Assembly: GCA_964019425.1 (NCBI GenBank)
Contig: OZ025819.1
Span: forward strand, 761,840 to 825,839
Direction of reading: 5' to 3'
DNA: 64,000 nucleotides
Origin: Flectonema sp. DT1601
Taxonomy: Eukaryota; Euglenozoa; Diplonemea; Diplonemida; Diplonemidae
The notes under the pieces are model-generated. The model was not told the DNA's origin and searched no databases. It was given only the letters and a program-made list of their open reading frames with translations. Position numbers and translations under genes: made by a program. This document shows, in pieces, positions 60,780 through 64,000 of the stretch; position 1 is the first letter of the stretch; every line of letters starts with the position of its first letter.

Positions 60780-61991
60780 ATGCAACAAACAATAATGTCA
60801 GGAGTTGAACTCGAGGGATGCATGAACGAGATCGAAGGAGAGCTACACCAGGTTGAGAAGGAAATCTCATGTATGTTACAAACGTTGTTTTCAAAATCAC
60901 TGAAAAAGCAAAACAAAACAAAACACCTAATAAAAAAAACAGCGTTGTCGTTATTGTTGGTTGAAGACAGCAGTTTAAAATGGATCAAACCGAGAGTTGA
61001 TTCTCTCGAAAAGAAAGGATCGTCACTACGAGTCCAACGGGAACATCTTGAGAACAGATTGGGATTAGAAAAGAAAAGATGTGATCAACAACATTCAGTC
61101 AAATCAATAAAAACAATACCCGAAGACCAATACAAAGACGAAGGACTTCTAATAGAACACTACGGCGCAGAAACACGAACAACTTTCGTAAGAAGAGGAG
61201 ATATGTTAACGTTGCGAATAGCAAACAGTAAAACATCTTCTGTGTACGATTCATTTGAGAGAGGGAGAGCTGATTACTTACATTCGTACTCTTCATCTCA
61301 ATCATCTCGTGGAAAACAATTTAAAATGTCATTTTTTAAAGGTCGCAGTGACCAAGTAATGACCTACACGAGAACTTTCATTGATGATCGATGGACGTTT
61401 ACTGTCTCTCAAGCTGATGATATGTTAATAAGTAGTAGGGAGATTACACTGAAACCTGATACATGGTTTCAACCGCAAAAGGATTCGTCATCAGTTTTTA
61501 AAAGTTTGATCGCATTAACGAACACAGTTAGAAACAGTGAAGTCATTCCTGATGATGGTTTTCCTGAAAAAGTCATGAGATTCAGTAAGAATTATGTTAC
61601 TAAGATCGCAACTTCTTTTTTAGCATCTGATATGAGTTTAGATTCAGAAGAAGCAATTAGATACAGCTACGAGCTTGATGAGAGAGGATTGATGGTCGAA
61701 ATGATCGATTGTCTTACTTCAGACTGTGAAACCAGCTCATCAGAGTATTCTCAACTATTACTTCATGAGTGTGACAGCATTCAACTTATTATTTGTTTGG
61801 AAAGATATTTTGATGTGTTTTTTTCTGTTCATCAAATCTCAGATGACTACGCAATAAAACCATTCATAGCAACACAACAAGATAGGATTGAAGTGTATAA
61901 AAATATTGTCGGACAATTATACAATACAATCGACTCTCTTGATAAGAAGGTCAGAAAAGGTCAGCAACGAGAACTGTCTTCTGTTAGTTGA
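60780..61991 (+). CDS. Coiled-coil protein, possibly DRC7-like (two exons)
   Basis: Exons 60780-60870 and 60943-61991, 379 residues. The N-terminus is a coiled coil (VEKEIS joined by splicing to SLSLLLVEDSS, then LEKKGSSLRVQREHLENRL). The middle has repeated Arg-rich beta-type segments (LLIEHYGAETRTTFVRRGDM; YTRTFIDDRWTFTVSQADDM; ISSREITLKPDTWFQ) that recall the C-terminal half of dynein regulatory complex subunit DRC7, where similar ITxSxREF...KP phrases occur. This is a faint, by-memory resemblance. If right, it would be an axonemal protein. The intron is 72 bases, stop-free in frame and phase 1; retaining it would insert a Lys/Gln-rich piece into the coiled coil. Confidence 0.6.
   Translation: MQQTIMSGVELEGCMNEIEGELHQVEKEISCMLQTLFSKSLKKQNKTKHLIKKTALSLLLVEDSSLKWIKPRVDSLEKKGSSLRVQREHLENRLGLEKKRCDQQHSVKSIKTIPEDQYKDEGLLIEHYGAETRTTFVRRGDMLTLRIANSKTSSVYDSFERGRADYLHSYSSSQSSRGKQFKMSFFKGRSDQVMTYTRTFIDDRWTFTVSQADDMLISSREITLKPDTWFQPQKDSSSVFKSLIALTNTVRNSEVIPDDGFPEKVMRFSKNYVTKIATSFLASDMSLDSEEAIRYSYELDERGLMVEMIDCLTSDCETSSSEYSQLLLHECDSIQLIICLERYFDVFFSVHQISDDYAIKPFIATQQDRIEVYKNIVGQLYNTIDSLDKKVRKGQQRELSSVS
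60871..60942 (+). other. Intron in the DRC7-like gene
   Basis: GTATGT...AAAAAAACAG, 72 bases, phase 1, no in-frame stop. Confidence 0.7.
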
Positions 61992-62354
61992 AATTCTCAC
62001 TTACACAACCTTAATTTTTTTTTCTCTTTTTTTTTTAACAATTTTATAAATTGATTTCTCCTATACATTATTTTTTAGTTATGTACGAATCTCTTAAATC
62101 TTATTAATGTCTTTTTAGTAGTTTTATTACTGTTTTCTATATTGTCAAATTATCACTCACCTTCATAGCAGACTATCGAGAGATGACATAAGTCTTGTTT
62201 ACCAGAGTGGCCCTCGGAGGTTCAATTGAGCAGCCCTGCGTTCATGGCTGAAGATGCTGTCCTTTTTATATAGTTCCAGCAGTTTTTTGTGTTATTATTT
62301 TTTTTTTCAAACTCAGATCTTTTTATCAAAAAAAAAAAAAAAAAAAAAAAAAAA
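61992..62354. other. Spacer before the PSAT gene
   Basis: No gene. Ends with TTTCAAACTCAG (AG at 62315-62316), ATCTTTTTATC and the A tract. Confidence 0.5.
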
Positions 62355-62355
62355 A
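62328..62355 (+). promoter_or_regulatory. Poly(A) leader abutting the PSAT ATG
   Basis: 28 A residues ending in the start codon; the longest of the four such leaders. Confidence 0.5.
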
Positions 62356-64000
62356 TGACTATCCAGCCGTCATTTAAACCAGCAAGCCCTCACTTCAGCA
62401 GCGGACCTTGCAAGAAACCCCCTGGCTTCAATGAATTCAAGGATACACATAAGGTACTTGGAAGAAGTCACAGAGCAAAACCGTGTAAGGATTTAATTAA
62501 TAAATGTATGGAAGATACTTTGAGGATTCTCGGATGTCCAGAAGGTTACAAAGCCGGTATTCTCCCTGGATCTGATACTGGAGCTGTAGAAATGATCCTC
62601 TGGTCAATCTTAGGTGAGCGTCCTGTTGATGTATTCCACTGGGAGACTTTTGGATCAACTTGGGCGAAGGATCTCCAGACGCTGGATGTCAAACACAATT
62701 CTTACAAAGCTGACTACGGTGAGCTTCCTGACTTGTCGAAAGTATCAAAAGAAAATGATATTTTATTTCCATGGAATGGAACAACTTCAGGAGTGAGAAT
62801 CCCAAACGGAGATTGGATCCCAGACGACAGAGAAGGAGTAACAATCTGTGATGCGACATCAGCGTTGTTTTCAATGGAAATGCCGTGGGAGAAACTTGAT
62901 ATTACTACATTCTCATGGCAGAAGGCATTAGGAGGTGAAGCAGCACACGGAGTGGTTATCTTATCACCAAAAGGACTTGAGAGGATTAGATCAACTTCAC
63001 CACGTCCTCTTCCGAAATGTCTCTCCATTGCTGGAAAGACAATCGATGATATCTGTGCGGGTAACGTCATCAACACCATCTCTATGATGTGTGTTTCTGA
63101 CTATTCAAAATGCTTAGAATGGGTGTCTACCTCTGGTGGTCTTCCTGCGATGATCAACAGAACAAATAAGAGTTTCCAAATTATATCTGATTTTGTTGAT
63201 AATAATTCCTTCTTATCATTTCTTTGTAAAGATCCGCCTCTCAGATCTACGACATCAGTCTGCTTAACGTATGATGGTACAGCTGAGAAATTATACTCTA
63301 TTCTATCGTGTCTTGAGAAAACACATGTTGCCTATGACATAAAACACTACAGAGACGCTCCAGTTGGTATCAGAATATGGTGTGGTGCCACCATTGAAGC
63401 TGATGACATATCAAAATTATTACAATGCATTAAACACCTTCATGAGGGTGGCAGTGACATTGGTGATTGTTCTCCACCAAAATGTCCAAATTTTGGAAGT
63501 GGCCCATGCACTAAACCCCCTGGATTTAACTGGTATTATGACTCGTCAAAGGTACTCGGCAGATCTCATAGAGCTGCCGTGTGTAAGAATCTTATTAACT
63601 ACTCAATGGAACAGACTCTTCAAGTCCTCGGATGTCCAGAAGGTTACAAAGCCGGTATTCTCCCTGGATCTGATACTGGAGCTGTAGAAATGATCCTCTG
63701 GTCAATCTTAGGTGAGCGTCCTGTTGACGTATTCCACTGGGAAGCCTTTGGTTCCACTTGGGCGAAGGATCTCCAGACGCTGGATGTCAAACACAATTCT
63801 TACAAAGCTGACTACGGTGAGCTTCCTGACTTGTCGAAAGTATCAAAAGAAAATGATATTTTATTTCCATGGAATGGAACAACATCAGGAGTGAGAATCC
63901 CAAACGGAGATTGGATCCCAGACGACAGAGAAGGAGTAACAATCTGTGATGCGACATCAGCGTTGTTTTCGATGGAAATGCCGTGGGAGAAACTTGATAT
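62355..64000 (+). CDS. serC: Tandem-fused phosphoserine aminotransferase (two PSAT units in one chain, 3' partial)
   Basis: An unbroken frame from ATG 62355 to the window edge. Unit 1 is about residues 1-366: FSSGPCKKPPGF, LGRSHRA, GCPEGYKAGILPGSDTGAVE, FPWNGTTSGVRIP, ICDATSALFSM, TFSWQKALGGEAAHG with the PLP-binding Lys190 (62922), LPK, and YDIKHYRDAPVGIRIWCGAT. Unit 2 starts at about 63478 (PNFGSGPCTKPPGF, LGRSHRA) in the same frame, exactly 366 codons later, and leaves the window before its own Lys. The motifs match the alphaproteobacterial/Methanosarcina-type SerC rather than the common E. coli/animal type. The enzyme converts 3-phosphohydroxypyruvate and glutamate to phosphoserine in serine synthesis. 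PSAT acts as a homodimer, so this looks like a single-chain dimer; a third unit beyond the edge cannot be excluded. Confidence 0.9.
   Translation, partial: MTIQPSFKPASPHFSSGPCKKPPGFNEFKDTHKVLGRSHRAKPCKDLINKCMEDTLRILGCPEGYKAGILPGSDTGAVEMILWSILGERPVDVFHWETFGSTWAKDLQTLDVKHNSYKADYGELPDLSKVSKENDILFPWNGTTSGVRIPNGDWIPDDREGVTICDATSALFSMEMPWEKLDITTFSWQKALGGEAAHGVVILSPKGLERIRSTSPRPLPKCLSIAGKTIDDICAGNVINTISMMCVSDYSKCLEWVSTSGGLPAMINRTNKSFQIISDFVDNNSFLSFLCKDPPLRSTTSVCLTYDGTAEKLYSILSCLEKTHVAYDIKHYRDAPVGIRIWCGATIEADDISKLLQCIKHLHEGGSDIGDCSPPKCPNFGSGPCTKPPGFNWYYDSSKVLGRSHRAAVCKNLINYSMEQTLQVLGCPEGYKAGILPGSDTGAVEMILWSILGERPVDVFHWEAFGSTWAKDLQTLDVKHNSYKADYGELPDLSKVSKENDILFPWNGTTSGVRIPNGDWIPDDREGVTICDATSALFSMEMPWEKLD

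Noticed and set aside
1-64000. Virus-derived elements, LTR elements or bacterial toxin genes
   Set aside because: No reverse transcriptase, integrase, capsid, envelope or toxin-like frames were found on either strand.

Overview
The window looks like nuclear DNA of a protist with unusual gene organisation. I find 21 protein-coding genes, all on the + strand, and one tRNA gene on the - strand. Most genes are single long exons. About half of the others carry short cis-introns with GTATGT- or GTTTGT-type donors, TACTAA(C)-like branch points in the clearest cases, and A-rich AACAG-type 3' ends. Most genes also have an AG splice-acceptor-like site 1 to about 40 bases upstream of the ATG. One-directional gene order plus an acceptor before nearly every ATG is what spliced-leader trans-splicing of polycistronic transcripts produces, so a euglenozoan that still has cis-introns (diplonemid-like rather than trypanosomatid) is my best guess. 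That is inference; no spliced-leader gene or rRNA is in the window to prove it.

Layout. 1-3.3 kb: end of a 2-oxoglutarate-oxygenase-like gene, then a three-exon type I membrane protein with a CUE/UBA-like tail. 3.3-9.6 kb: gene-poor DNA with homopolymer tracts and decayed dispersed repeats. 9.6-24.5 kb: secreted/membrane MORN protein, penta-EF-hand protein (copy 1), a very unusual MAP3K / F-box / CK1-pseudokinase fusion, ATP10, a VASt-like protein, an SLC35 nucleotide-sugar transporter, TRM13 with a long C-terminal extension, and a disordered hypothetical protein. 24.9-34 kb: one 9.1-kb exon for a 3042-residue surface protein with 15 IPT/TIG-like repeats. 34-38 kb: tRNA-Ile(UAU), a 280-bp MITE, repeats, and penta-EF-hand copy 2. 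38-50.6 kb: MLH3, a nucleoplasmin-like chaperone (three exons), XPB helicase (three exons, first intron filled by a ~2.7-kb minisatellite with a 200-N gap), a coiled-coil protein and a PSP1-domain protein. 50.6-56.9 kb: gene-free homopolymer-rich DNA. 56.9-64 kb: Ca2+/H+ antiporter, a two-TM hypothetical protein, a coiled-coil protein faintly like DRC7, and a head-to-tail fused double phosphoserine aminotransferase running off the right edge.

The genes are a mixed housekeeping set (DNA repair and transcription: MLH3, XPB; RNA: TRM13, PSP1; mitochondrion: ATP10; ion and sugar transport: CAX, SLC35; signalling: kinase fusion, penta-EF) with no sign of a single pathway. The most notable items are the kinase fusion, the single-chain PSAT dimer with mosaic identity between its halves, the acceptor-before-ATG pattern, and poly(A) tracts that end exactly at the start codon of four genes. 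I saw no virus-derived element, LTR element or CRISPR array.
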